Assembly (NCBI RefSeq): GCF_020907405.1
Contig: NZ_JAJJOE010000009.1
Span: 62,001 to 126,000 of the forward strand
Reading direction: 5' to 3'
Length of the DNA stretch: 64,000 bases
Origin: Arthrobacter sp. zg-Y769
GTDB lineage: Bacteria; Actinomycetota; Actinomycetes; Actinomycetales; Micrococcaceae
Each line of letters begins with the position of its first letter. The first letter of the stretch is position 1. This document shows positions 28,238-38,410 of the stretch, piece after piece. Position numbers and translations under genes: made by a program. The notes beneath the pieces are model-generated. The model was not told where the DNA came from and searched no databases. It saw only the letters and a list, made by a program, of their open reading frames with translations.

Positions 28238-28455
28238 TCCCTTAAGCTAAATCCCCGGAAACAGGCCTCTTTCGGCCGGTCCCGCGCCGTTGAGCGGCTC
28301 CGGGCGAATAGCTGCGAGGAATCTCATGGCCGGTGGTGGTGGACGGCACCGCGGGGACGCGGCTCTCCGGATCCCCGGGGCGTGGCCCGGCCTGCCGGAC
28401 GCTGCAGCGGGTTCCGTAAGGTCCCCGGCAGCTGCAGCGCCCGGCGCGGCCCCGG

Positions 28456-30165
<1,710 letters not shown>

Positions 30166-31155
30166 ATGAGGAAAACCGGTGTTGCTGTGATTCTGGCGGC
30201 GGCCTTATTGGGTGTTACCGGATGCGGCGGCGGTTCGCCGTCGTCCGAAAACGAAACCGAAACCGAAACCGCAGCCAGCGGGGAGCTGGTGTCCATAGAA
30301 GTGGGGGTGATTCCCATTGTGGATGTGGCTCCCATCTATCTGGGCGTGGAGCAGGGCTTCTTCGAGGACGAAGGCCTGGAACTGACCCTGACGCTTGCAC
30401 AGGGCGGGGCGGCAATTGTCCCGGCAGTCACATCCGGGCAGATGGCATTCGGCTTCTCCAACGTCACCTCCATGATCGTGGGCAAGTCCAAGGGCCTGCC
30501 CATCCGGATGGTGGCCCCGGGCGCCAGCACCACCGGCGACGTCGACGCGGACTTTGCGTCGGTAATGACGCTTCCCGGCAGCGGAATCGAGGAAATCGCG
30601 GACCTGGCCGGCAAGCGGGTGGGCGTGAATACGCTCAACAACATTTCAGACTCCACCATTTCCGAAGCGGTGAAGCAGGCCGGCGGCGACTACGAGAGCA
30701 TCGAGTTTGTCGAGATGCAGTTTCCCGACATGCCGGCCCAGCTCGACGGCGGCAACGTGGACGCCATTGCCGCCGTGGAACCCTTCGTGACCATCACCGA
30801 GGCGCAGGGCGCCGTTCCGGTGTTCTCGAACTACGCGGAGCCCATCAAGGACCTCACCGTGGCGGTTTATTTCACCTCGGACCAGTACGCGCAGGAGAAC
30901 CCGGAGATTACGGAGAAATTTGTCCGCGCGATGACGGCATCGCTGGAATACGCCGATCAGAACCCTGACGACGTACGTGCGGTCCTGCCGACCTACACCT
31001 CGCTGGAACCCGACGTCATCGAGCAGCTGACCCTGCCCAGGTACTACGGCGAGATCAACCAGGATTCGCTGGAGGAGGTTATACGCATCTCGCTGGACCG
31101 CGGCCTGATCGAGGAAGAACCTGATCTCGAAGCGCTCCTGCCCCGGTCCGGTTAG
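30166..31155 (+). CDS. NMT1/SsuA-type ABC transporter substrate-binding lipoprotein (orphan)
   Basis: A 329-residue lipoprotein: MRKTGVAVILAAALLGVTGC is a signal peptide with lipobox VTGC. An acidic Glu/Thr linker follows, then VIPIVDVAPIYLGVEQGFFEDEGLEL, the classical NMT1/THI5-like opening. This fold binds nitrate, sulfonates, thiamine precursors and, in several actinobacteria, aromatic acids. No permease or ATPase gene lies next to it, so partners must be elsewhere or it is an orphan. It is transcribed divergently from ligM paralogue 2 and converges with the metF-like gene, so uptake of a methoxylated aromatic acid is a reasonable but unproven role. GGAGG precedes the ATG by 5 bases. Confidence 0.85.
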   Translation: MRKTGVAVILAAALLGVTGCGGGSPSSENETETETAASGELVSIEVGVIPIVDVAPIYLGVEQGFFEDEGLELTLTLAQGGAAIVPAVTSGQMAFGFSNVTSMIVGKSKGLPIRMVAPGASTTGDVDADFASVMTLPGSGIEEIADLAGKRVGVNTLNNISDSTISEAVKQAGGDYESIEFVEMQFPDMPAQLDGGNVDAIAAVEPFVTITEAQGAVPVFSNYAEPIKDLTVAVYFTSDQYAQENPEITEKFVRAMTASLEYADQNPDDVRAVLPTYTSLEPDVIEQLTLPRYYGEINQDSLEEVIRISLDRGLIEEEPDLEALLPRSG

Positions 31156-31157
31156 GT

Positions 31158-32018
31158 TCAGCTGCGGTATCCGTGCACCCATTCCGCCGTGGTCTTGATT
31201 CCACCGAAGGTGTAGAAATGCAGCCGGACATCGCCGTGGGTTGCGGGTGAAAGAGCCTGGGCCAGGTCCTGGATGAACCGGTCCGGGCCTGCCGTGCCCA
31301 GCAGATTGGTCAGGGAAAACCCATATTTATGGGCGATTCCTGCTGAGGAGGCAACACCGAACCGGCGGGCGTAACCGAGGAGGCGCTTCACGCCGGCGGG
31401 GCCGGGGACGCCGATTCGGACGGGTGCACTCACGCCGCGGCTGCGGAGTTCCTCAAGCCAGACAAGGACCGGCGCCACGTCGAAGCCGAACTGCGTGGTG
31501 ATCGACGCCTCCAGACCGCCCTGCTCCAGCGCCTGGATCTTGTCTTCCAGGGCCGTCCAGAGGGTGCCGGTATCGATGTCCGGATGTCCTTCGGGATAGC
31601 CGCTGATGCTCACGGCCCGGACCCCGTGCCCGGGCAGCAGTCCGCTGCGGATCACGGACAGTGCGTCCGGGAAGGGGCCCAGCGGGGAAACCGGGTCACC
31701 GCCGACCACAAAAAGCTCACGCGTTGCGTCCGCGTCCTCGAGCGCCGCCAGGAACTTGTCGAGGTCTTCCCGGGATTCCAGCCGCCGCGCGGAAATATGC
31801 GGAACGGGAACGAATCCCCCTGCCCGGACGGCTGCAGCAGCGGCGACTCGCATCGGCAGGTCCTCATTTCCCAGGAACGTGACGTTGATCCGCGTCCCCG
31901 AGGGGAGGGAAGGCTGCGCTTCCTGGAGCGCGCCAATGTCCTTGCCGGTCATCTCAAGCGAGAAACCAGTGAGTAGCCGCGCGGGGGCGGAAGGCGTTTC
32001 AACGGGGTCCGGAGTCAT
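31158..32018 (-). CDS. Methylenetetrahydrofolate reductase family protein (MetF-like)
   Basis: A 286-residue TIM-barrel protein. The early SFEMTGKDIGAL-like stretch (here SLEMTGKDIGALQEAQ) and INVTFLGNEDLPMRVAAAAA are the family opening. ELFVVGGDPVSPLGPFPDAL carries the GGD segment near the flavin, SISGYPEGHPDI matches the GYPEGHP motif, and ITTQFGFDVAPVLVWLEELR the folate-binding region. It would interconvert 5-methyl-THF and 5,10-methylene-THF. Two LigM-type demethylases nearby produce methyl-THF, and metF is linked to ligM in Sphingobium, so it probably recycles that product. The ATG at 32018 is chosen; the frame extends to 32126. It follows the lactate-permease gene by 53 bases on the same strand. 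Confidence 0.8.
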   Translation of the reverse strand: MTPDPVETPSAPARLLTGFSLEMTGKDIGALQEAQPSLPSGTRINVTFLGNEDLPMRVAAAAAVRAGGFVPVPHISARRLESREDLDKFLAALEDADATRELFVVGGDPVSPLGPFPDALSVIRSGLLPGHGVRAVSISGYPEGHPDIDTGTLWTALEDKIQALEQGGLEASITTQFGFDVAPVLVWLEELRSRGVSAPVRIGVPGPAGVKRLLGYARRFGVASSAGIAHKYGFSLTNLLGTAGPDRFIQDLAQALSPATHGDVRLHFYTFGGIKTTAEWVHGYRS

Positions 32019-32071
32019 GCGCGTTACCCTAGCGACCGCGGAAACCGGTGTCCACGGTTCCGGCCGTGGAG

Positions 32072-33808
32072 CTAGGGCAGCATCCACTCCAGGACCGGAG
32101 TGGACTGCAGATAGACCAGGATGCAAAGGGCCAGGAGCAGCAGCACGCTCCAGCCGATCACCTTGCGCAGGAGCACGGATTCCTGGCCGCTCATATTCAC
32201 GGCCGCCGCACCGATGGCCAGGTTCTGCGGACTGATCAGCTTGCCCATCACGCCGCCGCCGGTGTTGGCTGCGACCAGCAGCTGGGGGTCGATGCCGGCT
32301 TCAATTCCGGCGGTCTGCTGCAGCTTGGCAAACAGGGCATTGGCCGAGGTATCGGAACCGGTTACCGCAGTGCCGATCCAGCCGAGCACGGGGGACAGGA
32401 AGGCGAAGAAGCTGCCGGTGGCCGCCAGCCACGTACCGATGGACACGGTCTGCCCGGAAAAGTTCATCACATAGGCCAGGGCCAGCACGCCCAGAATGGT
32501 CAGCGCTGCGGCACGCATCCGCTTCGCCGTGGTCCAGATCTCCCGAACAGCTGCCCCCATGGTCAGCGGATACCGGCCGTTTTCGTTGAACCGGGAGTAC
32601 ACGAGGGCGACGATCAGGCCGGTGATCAGCAGGAGGGTGCCGGGGCTGATCAGCCAGTCGAAGTTGTAGATGGTGGAGGACTGGGTCTGGCCGTTGCTGT
32701 CCAGCAGGGCTTCGTGCAGCACCGGCCAGGGGATTTCGATGTTCGTTTTGGCCAGCGTCTCCGGTACGTCGATGCCCAGCGTCCACAGGTTGACGAAGCC
32801 GAAAATGACGATGACCGCCACATAGGGGAACAAGGCCATCCACGCCCGGGACGGGGTCAGCCGGTCCTCTGCGGTGTCATCCGCCGAGGTCAGGACGTCC
32901 GACGCCGCACCGGATCCCGGCGTCCAGCCGTCCGCCCGCGCCTGGGCCAGTTCCGCCTTCATCCGTTGGCCGGCCTCGCCTCCGTTGTGCGGATGCCAGA
33001 AGCGCAGGAACCCGACGGCGGCCAGCATCGCCAGGAGGGAGGCCACGATGTCGGTGAGTTCGTAGGAGAAGTAGTTCGAGCAGAGGAACTGGAAGATGGA
33101 GAAAATGACGCCGGTGAACAGGGCGACGGGCCAGCAGTCCCGCAGGCCCCGGCGGCCGTCCAGGATGAACAGCAGGATCAGCGGCACGAAAACGGCCAGC
33201 ACCGGCGTCTGCCGGCCTACTACGGCACCGATTTCATCGCCCGTGTAGCCGGTGAGGTTGGCGGCGGTGGTGATGGGGATGGCCAGGGCGCCGAAGGCCA
33301 CCGGTGCGGTGTTGGCCACCAGCACCGCCGTGGCCGCACGGATGGGGGCGATCCCCAGTGCCAGCAGCATGGTCACGGTAATGGCCACCGGGGCGCCGAA
33401 CCCGGCCAGGGCCTCCAGCAGGCCGCCGAAACAAAAGGCCACCAGGATGGCCTGCACCCTCAGGTCTCCGCCGCCAATCGCATCGAACACCCTTCGCAGG
33501 TCCTCAAACCGGCCGCTGAGCACGGTCACCTGGTACAGCCAGACGGCCATCACGATGATCCAGACCACCGGGAACAACCCGAACGCTGCGCCCTGCGTGG
33601 CGGAGAGCAGGGCAAGTCCAATGGGCATGCCGAAGCCGAAAACGCCGACGGCGAGGGCCACCAGCAGTGCCCACGCCCCGGCCACGTACGCCCGGGTTTT
33701 GGCGAACGCCAGCAGGAAGAAGAACGTCAGCAGCGGAAGCAGCGCCACCAGGGCGGACAGGGCAACGCTGTTGAGGACGGGATCGGTGCTTGGGGTGAAG
33801 CTGTCCAT
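32072..33808 (-). CDS. lldP: L-lactate permease family transporter
   Basis: A 578-residue membrane protein of the LctP/GlcA family with about 13 helices. Family hallmarks are LVALLPLLTFFFLLAF, GGLLEALAGFGAPVAITVTML (a pore region conserved in LldP and GlcA), PVAFGALAIPITTAANLTG and the late GSDTSANALFAKLQQTAGI with AANTGGGVMGKLISPQN. It imports L-lactate, D-lactate or glycolate with protons. GGAGG lies 5 bases before the ATG. It precedes the metF-like gene by 53 bases. lutABC lies 5 kb away and ldh 4 kb away, so lactate is the best guess, though a neighbour-specific organic acid is possible. Confidence 0.9.
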   Translation of the reverse strand: MDSFTPSTDPVLNSVALSALVALLPLLTFFFLLAFAKTRAYVAGAWALLVALAVGVFGFGMPIGLALLSATQGAAFGLFPVVWIIVMAVWLYQVTVLSGRFEDLRRVFDAIGGGDLRVQAILVAFCFGGLLEALAGFGAPVAITVTMLLALGIAPIRAATAVLVANTAPVAFGALAIPITTAANLTGYTGDEIGAVVGRQTPVLAVFVPLILLFILDGRRGLRDCWPVALFTGVIFSIFQFLCSNYFSYELTDIVASLLAMLAAVGFLRFWHPHNGGEAGQRMKAELAQARADGWTPGSGAASDVLTSADDTAEDRLTPSRAWMALFPYVAVIVIFGFVNLWTLGIDVPETLAKTNIEIPWPVLHEALLDSNGQTQSSTIYNFDWLISPGTLLLITGLIVALVYSRFNENGRYPLTMGAAVREIWTTAKRMRAAALTILGVLALAYVMNFSGQTVSIGTWLAATGSFFAFLSPVLGWIGTAVTGSDTSANALFAKLQQTAGIEAGIDPQLLVAANTGGGVMGKLISPQNLAIGAAAVNMSGQESVLLRKVIGWSVLLLLALCILVYLQSTPVLEWMLP

Positions 33809-33877
33809 AAAGACCTCCGCGTCGAGCCGGAAACGGCTTCAACGGATGGAGCTTCCCTGCCAAGGCGGAACACCGGC

Positions 33878-34729
33878 TCAACCGGGGAAGCACTGGAACA
33901 AGCGTTCATTCAAGCGTACGGCGGCGTATCCGGCAGGTAACCCCCGGAGGCATCTGAGGGCCTTACACCGGGCAGGAAACACACCGGGCAGGAAACGTTT
34001 CGTGGGGGCGGGGGGGGTGGCGCCCCCCCCCCCCACCCCCCCCGCCCCGGCCCCGCGGCGGAAGCGGACATAACCGGCGGCGGCCACCGCAATGGAGATA
34101 ACGGCTGAAAGCGCCAGCCCCAGCCAGAGTCCGACATTCAGGGCAGCTGCTCCGGCAACGGCGCCGAGCAGGATCAGGGCGATGGCCGCCGCCCGGCGGA
34201 CCCAGTACTGGCTGTTCCCGCCGGCGAGCCGGGAATCCGAGGCAAGCCCCGTGATGGTGGAGGTGACCACCACAGTCGTAATCTCGGCAACCTTCAAACG
34301 CTTGGCGGTTGCGGCCTGGACGCCCATTGCCGCGGCGAGCACCGACGTCGTTGTACTGCCCAGGATCTCGCTGCCCTGGACATCGGCCACGGCCGTAAAA
34401 ACGGCCAGCGCGGAAATGAAACCGGCCACCACCATCAACGAAACGGAGGTACGCGAGGACCAGCCCTCCGGTCCCTTACGCAGCATCCGCCCGGCGAGGG
34501 CAGCCCCCAGCATAAAGAAAACCAGCGCCAGGACCGGACGCAGGATCGGCAGGTTGGCTCCGCCGGCAAAGGCCATGCCCAGCAGCACCACGTTGCCCGT
34601 CATGTTTCCGGTGAACACCCGGTCCAGACCCAGGTAGCCGACGGCGTCGACCACCCCCGTGGAGAAGGTCAGAGCCAGCATCAGCCACAAATGCAGCCGG
34701 TCGGTGGGTACGGCGTTTAGTCGTTTCAC
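33878..34729 (-). CDS. DUF1275 (YoaK-like) membrane protein with a non-homologous C-terminal extension
   Basis: A 283-residue frame starting at GTG with AAGGAG about 11 bases upstream. The first about 226 residues are a six- or seven-helix DUF1275 protein (MLALTFSTGVVDAVGYLGLD, TGNMTGNVVLLGMAFAGGAN, MGVQAATAKRLKVAEITTVV). After YVRFRRG the reading passes through a G/C homopolymer hairpin and continues for about 55 low-complexity residues (AGAGGVGGGGATPP...) to the stop. Family members usually end near that point, so the true C-terminus may lie there, with the stop lost through slippage or a sequencing error in the homopolymer. Function of the family is unknown; transport is assumed. Confidence 0.8.
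   Translation of the reverse strand: MKRLNAVPTDRLHLWLMLALTFSTGVVDAVGYLGLDRVFTGNMTGNVVLLGMAFAGGANLPILRPVLALVFFMLGAALAGRMLRKGPEGWSSRTSVSLMVVAGFISALAVFTAVADVQGSEILGSTTTSVLAAAMGVQAATAKRLKVAEITTVVVTSTITGLASDSRLAGGNSQYWVRRAAAIALILLGAVAGAAALNVGLWLGLALSAVISIAVAAAGYVRFRRGAGAGGVGGGGATPPAPTKRFLPGVFPARCKALRCLRGLPAGYAAVRLNERLFQCFPG
33965..33996. repeat. Perfect tandem duplication of ACACCGGGCAGGAAAC
   Basis: Two exact 16-base copies (33965-33980 and 33981-33996) lie head to tail within the C-terminal extension of the DUF1275 frame, 8 bases from the G/C-rich hairpin. They mark this 3' region as repetitive and poorly constrained. Confidence 0.9.
34005..34048. repeat. G/C homopolymer inverted repeat (16-base arms)
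   Basis: The left arm GGGGCGGGGGGGGTGG (34005-34020) and the right arm CCACCCCCCCCGCCCC (34033-34048) are perfectly complementary; the 12-base loop is CG followed by ten C. It is inside the apparent 3' end of the DUF1275 gene, on the upstream side of lldP. There is no U-tract after it on the minus strand. It could be a very stable transcript barrier, a slippage hotspot or an assembly artefact at homopolymers. Confidence 0.85.
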
Positions 34730-34858
34730 TGGTGAAAGATCTCCTTAGGCAGCCGTCGGTGCGTATACGAACCCGTGGCGGAATGTCCGATTGTATTCAA
34801 AATCCGCCGAGTTGGTGCAAGGATTCTCCTAAACCCGTTCCCGGCCGAAAGCTGCCCC

Positions 34859-36676
34859 ATGACCTATACCGCCCCGGATCCTTTCACCACCCGGCCCACT
34901 CTGCAGGGCACCTTCGGGATGAGCGCGTCGACGCACTGGTTGGCCACGGCTTCAGCCCAGGCCGTCCTGGAGCGCGGCGGAAACGCGTTTGATGCCGCTG
35001 TCGCGGGCGGTTTCGTCCTGCATGTCGTGGAGCCTCACCTGAACGGTCCGGGCGGGGACATGACCGGCGTGTTCGCGACGGCGGAAAACCCTTCCGAACC
35101 GGTGGTCCTGATGGGCCAGGGGCCGGCCCCCGCCGCAGCCACCCGGGAGCACTACCTCGCCGAGGGCCTGGAACTGGTGCCGGGCGCCGGCGCGCTGGCC
35201 GCAGCCGTTCCCGCCGCCGTCGACGCCTGGCTGTTGCTGCTGCGCGACCACGGCACCTGGGAACCGGCTGACGTGCTGGCCTTCGCTGTGGATTATGCCC
35301 GCAACGGCCATCCGGTCCTGGCCAGGGTCGGGAGCACCATCGAGTCCGTGGCAGAGCTGTTCACCGAGCACTGGCCGACGTCGGCCGCGCAGTGGATGCC
35401 CGAAGGCCGGGCTCCGCGTGAGGGCGAGATCATCCGCAACGAGGCCTATGCAAAGGTGCTGGACCGCCTGATCGAGGCCGGCTCCGGCGCGGGAAGCCGG
35501 ACCGAACGGATCGACGCCGCCCGGCGCGAATGGCGCGAGGGTTTCGTGGCTCGCGCTGCGGCTGATTTCGCGGCCGTACCGCACCGCCACTCCTCGGGCA
35601 CGGACCATGCCGGCGTCATCACCGCGGCGGACTTCGCGGCGTTTGAGGCAGGGTTCGAACCGGCCGTCACGTTCGACTTCCGCGGCTACACCATCGCCAA
35701 GACCGGGGCCTGGGGGCAGGGCCCGGCGCTGCTGCAGACCCTGGCCATCCTCGCCGGGTTCGACGATGAGCGGCTGGACCCTTCCACTGCGCTGGGCGCA
35801 CACACCATCCTGGAGGCCCAGAAGCTGGCGATCGCGGACCGGGAGGCGTACTACGGCGACTCGCAGGTTCCCCTGGACTACCTGCTCAGCGAGGACTACG
35901 CCGCCGGGCGCCGGGCCCTGATCGCCGACCGCGCTTCCCTGGAGTTCCGTCCCGGCACGGTACCCGGCCGAACGCCGTTTGTTCCGCCGCTGCGCACCGA
36001 ATACCTGCCGCCCGCCCTGGCCGGGGCCGGGGGCACCGGCGGATTTGCCGGCGTCGGCGAGCCCACGGTGATGGCCACCGGCGAGACCCGGGGGGACACC
36101 TGCCACATCGACGTTGTGGACCGGTGGGGCAACATGGTCTCGGCCACCCCCTCGGGAGGCTGGCTGCAGTCCTCGCCCACCATTCCGGAGTTGGGCTTTT
36201 GCCTGGGCTCCCGGCTGCAGATGACCTGGCTGGAGGAAGGTGCTCCATCCACGCTGGCACCGGGCAAACGGCCCCGCACCACGCTGACGCCCACGCTGGT
36301 CCTGAAGGACGGCAGGCCGGTGGTGGCCCTGGGCTCGCCCGGCGGGGACCAGCAGGACCAATGGCAGCTGCTCTACCTGCTGCGCACCATCGTGGGCGGC
36401 TACACCCCGCAGCAGGCCATTGATGCTCCTGCCCTGCACACCACGTCCATTCCCGGTTCGTTCTGGCCGCGGACCTGGACGCCGGGCGGCGCGGTGGTGG
36501 AAGACCGGCTGGGGGAGGACGTGATTGCGGATCTGGAAGCCCGGGGGCATGCGGTGACACGGGCCGGGGACTGGGCTTTGGGACGGCTGTCTTCGGTGGT
36601 GCGGGAACCGGACTCGGGCCTGCTGCAGGCAGCAGCGAATCCGCGGGGAGCGCAGGGGTATGCAGCCGGGCGCTGA
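34859..36676 (+). CDS. ggt: Gamma-glutamyltransferase family protein
   Basis: A 605-residue Ntn-hydrolase. The start is the ATG giving MTYTAPDPFTTRPTLQGTFG; the open frame begins at 34775. The large subunit shows LERGGNAFDAAVAGGFVLHV and LNGPGGDMTGVF. Autoprocessing is expected before Thr414 in GDTCHIDVVD, and the small subunit continues GNMVSATPSGGWLQSSPTI. Family members hydrolyse or transfer gamma-glutamyl groups (glutathione, poly-glutamate) or act as related acylases. No signal peptide, so it is cytoplasmic, unlike secreted GGT. The GntR gene overlaps its end by 17 bases and may regulate it. Confidence 0.85.
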   Translation: MTYTAPDPFTTRPTLQGTFGMSASTHWLATASAQAVLERGGNAFDAAVAGGFVLHVVEPHLNGPGGDMTGVFATAENPSEPVVLMGQGPAPAAATREHYLAEGLELVPGAGALAAAVPAAVDAWLLLLRDHGTWEPADVLAFAVDYARNGHPVLARVGSTIESVAELFTEHWPTSAAQWMPEGRAPREGEIIRNEAYAKVLDRLIEAGSGAGSRTERIDAARREWREGFVARAAADFAAVPHRHSSGTDHAGVITAADFAAFEAGFEPAVTFDFRGYTIAKTGAWGQGPALLQTLAILAGFDDERLDPSTALGAHTILEAQKLAIADREAYYGDSQVPLDYLLSEDYAAGRRALIADRASLEFRPGTVPGRTPFVPPLRTEYLPPALAGAGGTGGFAGVGEPTVMATGETRGDTCHIDVVDRWGNMVSATPSGGWLQSSPTIPELGFCLGSRLQMTWLEEGAPSTLAPGKRPRTTLTPTLVLKDGRPVVALGSPGGDQQDQWQLLYLLRTIVGGYTPQQAIDAPALHTTSIPGSFWPRTWTPGGAVVEDRLGEDVIADLEARGHAVTRAGDWALGRLSSVVREPDSGLLQAAANPRGAQGYAAGR

Positions 36677-37343
36677 CGGCACCCCGGGCATTCAGGACAG
36701 CATCCGGCGGGACATCATCTTCGGCCGGATTCCGCCGGGAACGCGTATCACCGAGGCATCCCTTGCCGGAACCTACGGGATTTCCCGGGTGCCCGTGCGG
36801 GAAGCGCTGCGGGCCTTGGAGGCCGAGGGGTTCGTGGAGTCGCGGCCCTACGCGGGATCAACTGTTTCGCAGATCCCCGTGGACGAAGCCGACGACCTCT
36901 TTGCGGTGCGTGCCGTCGTGGAAGCGGCCACGGCACGCCGGGCAGCGGAGCGTGCCGCGCGGCAGTTCGCCGCGGACGTGCCGGACGACAAATGGTGGGG
37001 CACACGGCGCGAAGTGGCCCGGATTCTCGACGCCGGCGATACCGCAGTGGCCGACGGCCTCCTTGACCTGCTGCCCGATTTGAACGTGCGGTTCCACCTG
37101 GGCGTCGCGGCGCTGGCTCAGAGCCGGTCACTGACTGCGCTCCTGCGGCAGCTTTCGGGCAAGATCGAGTGGCTCTACGCCACGGATGTGGATCACCGGG
37201 GCAAGGACTCCTGGGGCGAACACCGGCAGGTCATGGCCGCCATCGACGCCGGAACTGCGGGGACGGCAGCTCAGCTGATGGAAGCGCACGTCCAGCAGTC
37301 CCGCGCCGGCTACCTCAGCCGGTTCGGCACCTCCCGGGGCTGA
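36660..37343 (+). CDS. GntR family regulator (FCD subfamily)
   Basis: A 227-residue regulator. The winged helix-turn-helix runs from IQDSIRRDIIFGRIPPGTRI through SLAGTYGISRVPVREALRAL to EGFVESRPYAGSTV. The all-helical FCD ligand domain follows, with VRFHLGVAALAQSRSLTALL and WGEHRQVMAAIDAGTAGTAA carrying metal-binding His. It overlaps the gamma-glutamyltransferase gene by 17 bases on the same strand, so the two are coupled and the regulator likely senses a compound related to the enzyme. Confidence 0.88.
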   Translation: MQPGADGTPGIQDSIRRDIIFGRIPPGTRITEASLAGTYGISRVPVREALRALEAEGFVESRPYAGSTVSQIPVDEADDLFAVRAVVEAATARRAAERAARQFAADVPDDKWWGTRREVARILDAGDTAVADGLLDLLPDLNVRFHLGVAALAQSRSLTALLRQLSGKIEWLYATDVDHRGKDSWGEHRQVMAAIDAGTAGTAAQLMEAHVQQSRAGYLSRFGTSRG

Positions 37344-37447
37344 AGCGCCGCCCGGAGACCGCAGCAGCCTGCGGGGCCGTTCCGTTCGGCAAGGTGCCCG
37401 CCTATAGTGCAAGAGGGGATTCCTCCTACTGTGAGCGAGGCTTCACG

Positions 37448-38410
37448 ATGGCCAATATCACCACCCGACCCGTCACGAAACTTGGAATCGTGGGAGCCGG
37501 AAGCGTTGGCACTTCAATGGCTTACGCGGCGATCATCAGGGACACTGCCCGCGAGATCGCGATTTACGACATCGACGCCGCACGGGCCGAGGCCGAAGGG
37601 CTGGACCTGGCGCACGGCACCCAGTTCACCGGTGCCAACACGGTCACCGGCGGAGGCCATATCGAGGCCCTGGCCGGCTCCGACGTCATAGTCATCACCG
37701 CCGGAGCCCGCCAGCAGCCGGGCCAGAGCCGGCTGGACCTTGCGGGCGCCAACGTGCGCATCCTGGAGACGCTGATGCCGCAGCTCATGGAGCAGGCCCC
37801 GGATGCCGTCTACATCATGGTCACCAACCCGGCCGATGTGCTCGCCGTAGCCGCCCAGAAGATCGGCGGCCTGCCGCGCAACCGGATGTTCTCCTCCGGC
37901 ACGGTCCTGGATACCTCCCGGCTGCGGCTGCTGCTGGCCCGCGAAGCGCACGTACTGATGACCAGCGTGCACGCCACCATCATCGGGGAACACGGCGACA
38001 CGGAGTTCCCCGTCTGGTCCAACGCAACCATCGGGCCGGTGCCCATCCGGGAATGGGAAATCAGCGGCCGGCAGGTTTTTACCGATGAGTTCCTTGCCGC
38101 CGCGACGGACGACGTGGTCAACGCCGCCTACAAGGTGATCGAGGGCAAGGGGGCAACGAACTATGCGATCGGGCTGGCCGGAGTGCGGATCATCGAGGCG
38201 GTGCTCAATGCCGAAAACGCGGTCCTTCCCGTCGCGGCAATGCTGGACGGGGAGTACGGGATCAGCGGCGTGGCGCTCTCCCTTCCGTCCATCGTGGGCC
38301 ACAACGGCGTCTACAAGATGCTCGAAATGCCCTTGGACGAGGCCGAAGCCGGGAAGCTGATGGCCTCGGCCGAAACCCTGCAGGGAACGCTGGACTCCCT
38401 GGGGATCTAG
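37448..38410 (+). CDS. ldh: L-lactate dehydrogenase (NAD+)
   Basis: A 320-residue LDH. MANITTRPVTKLGIVGAGSV contains the NAD-binding glycine motif, TAGARQQPGQSRLDLA the mobile loop with Gln and Arg (Gln rather than Arg at the specificity position, as in LDH and unlike MDH), VTNPADVLA, and IIGEHGDTEFPVWS with the catalytic His. It interconverts pyruvate and L-lactate. GCGAGG lies about 8 bases before the ATG. With the LldP permease and LutABC nearby the window encodes both production and respiratory oxidation of lactate. Confidence 0.95.
   Translation: MANITTRPVTKLGIVGAGSVGTSMAYAAIIRDTAREIAIYDIDAARAEAEGLDLAHGTQFTGANTVTGGGHIEALAGSDVIVITAGARQQPGQSRLDLAGANVRILETLMPQLMEQAPDAVYIMVTNPADVLAVAAQKIGGLPRNRMFSSGTVLDTSRLRLLLAREAHVLMTSVHATIIGEHGDTEFPVWSNATIGPVPIREWEISGRQVFTDEFLAAATDDVVNAAYKVIEGKGATNYAIGLAGVRIIEAVLNAENAVLPVAAMLDGEYGISGVALSLPSIVGHNGVYKMLEMPLDEAEAGKLMASAETLQGTLDSLGI

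Noticed and set aside
32048-33940. 630-residue open frame opposite the lactate permease gene
   Set aside because: Antisense shadow rich in Gln, His and Gly; the permease on the other strand has clear family motifs and a good ribosome site.
34005-34048. G/C hairpin as an ordinary rho-independent terminator
   Set aside because: No U-tract on the minus strand and it lies inside the current reading frame; kept as a repeat with open function.
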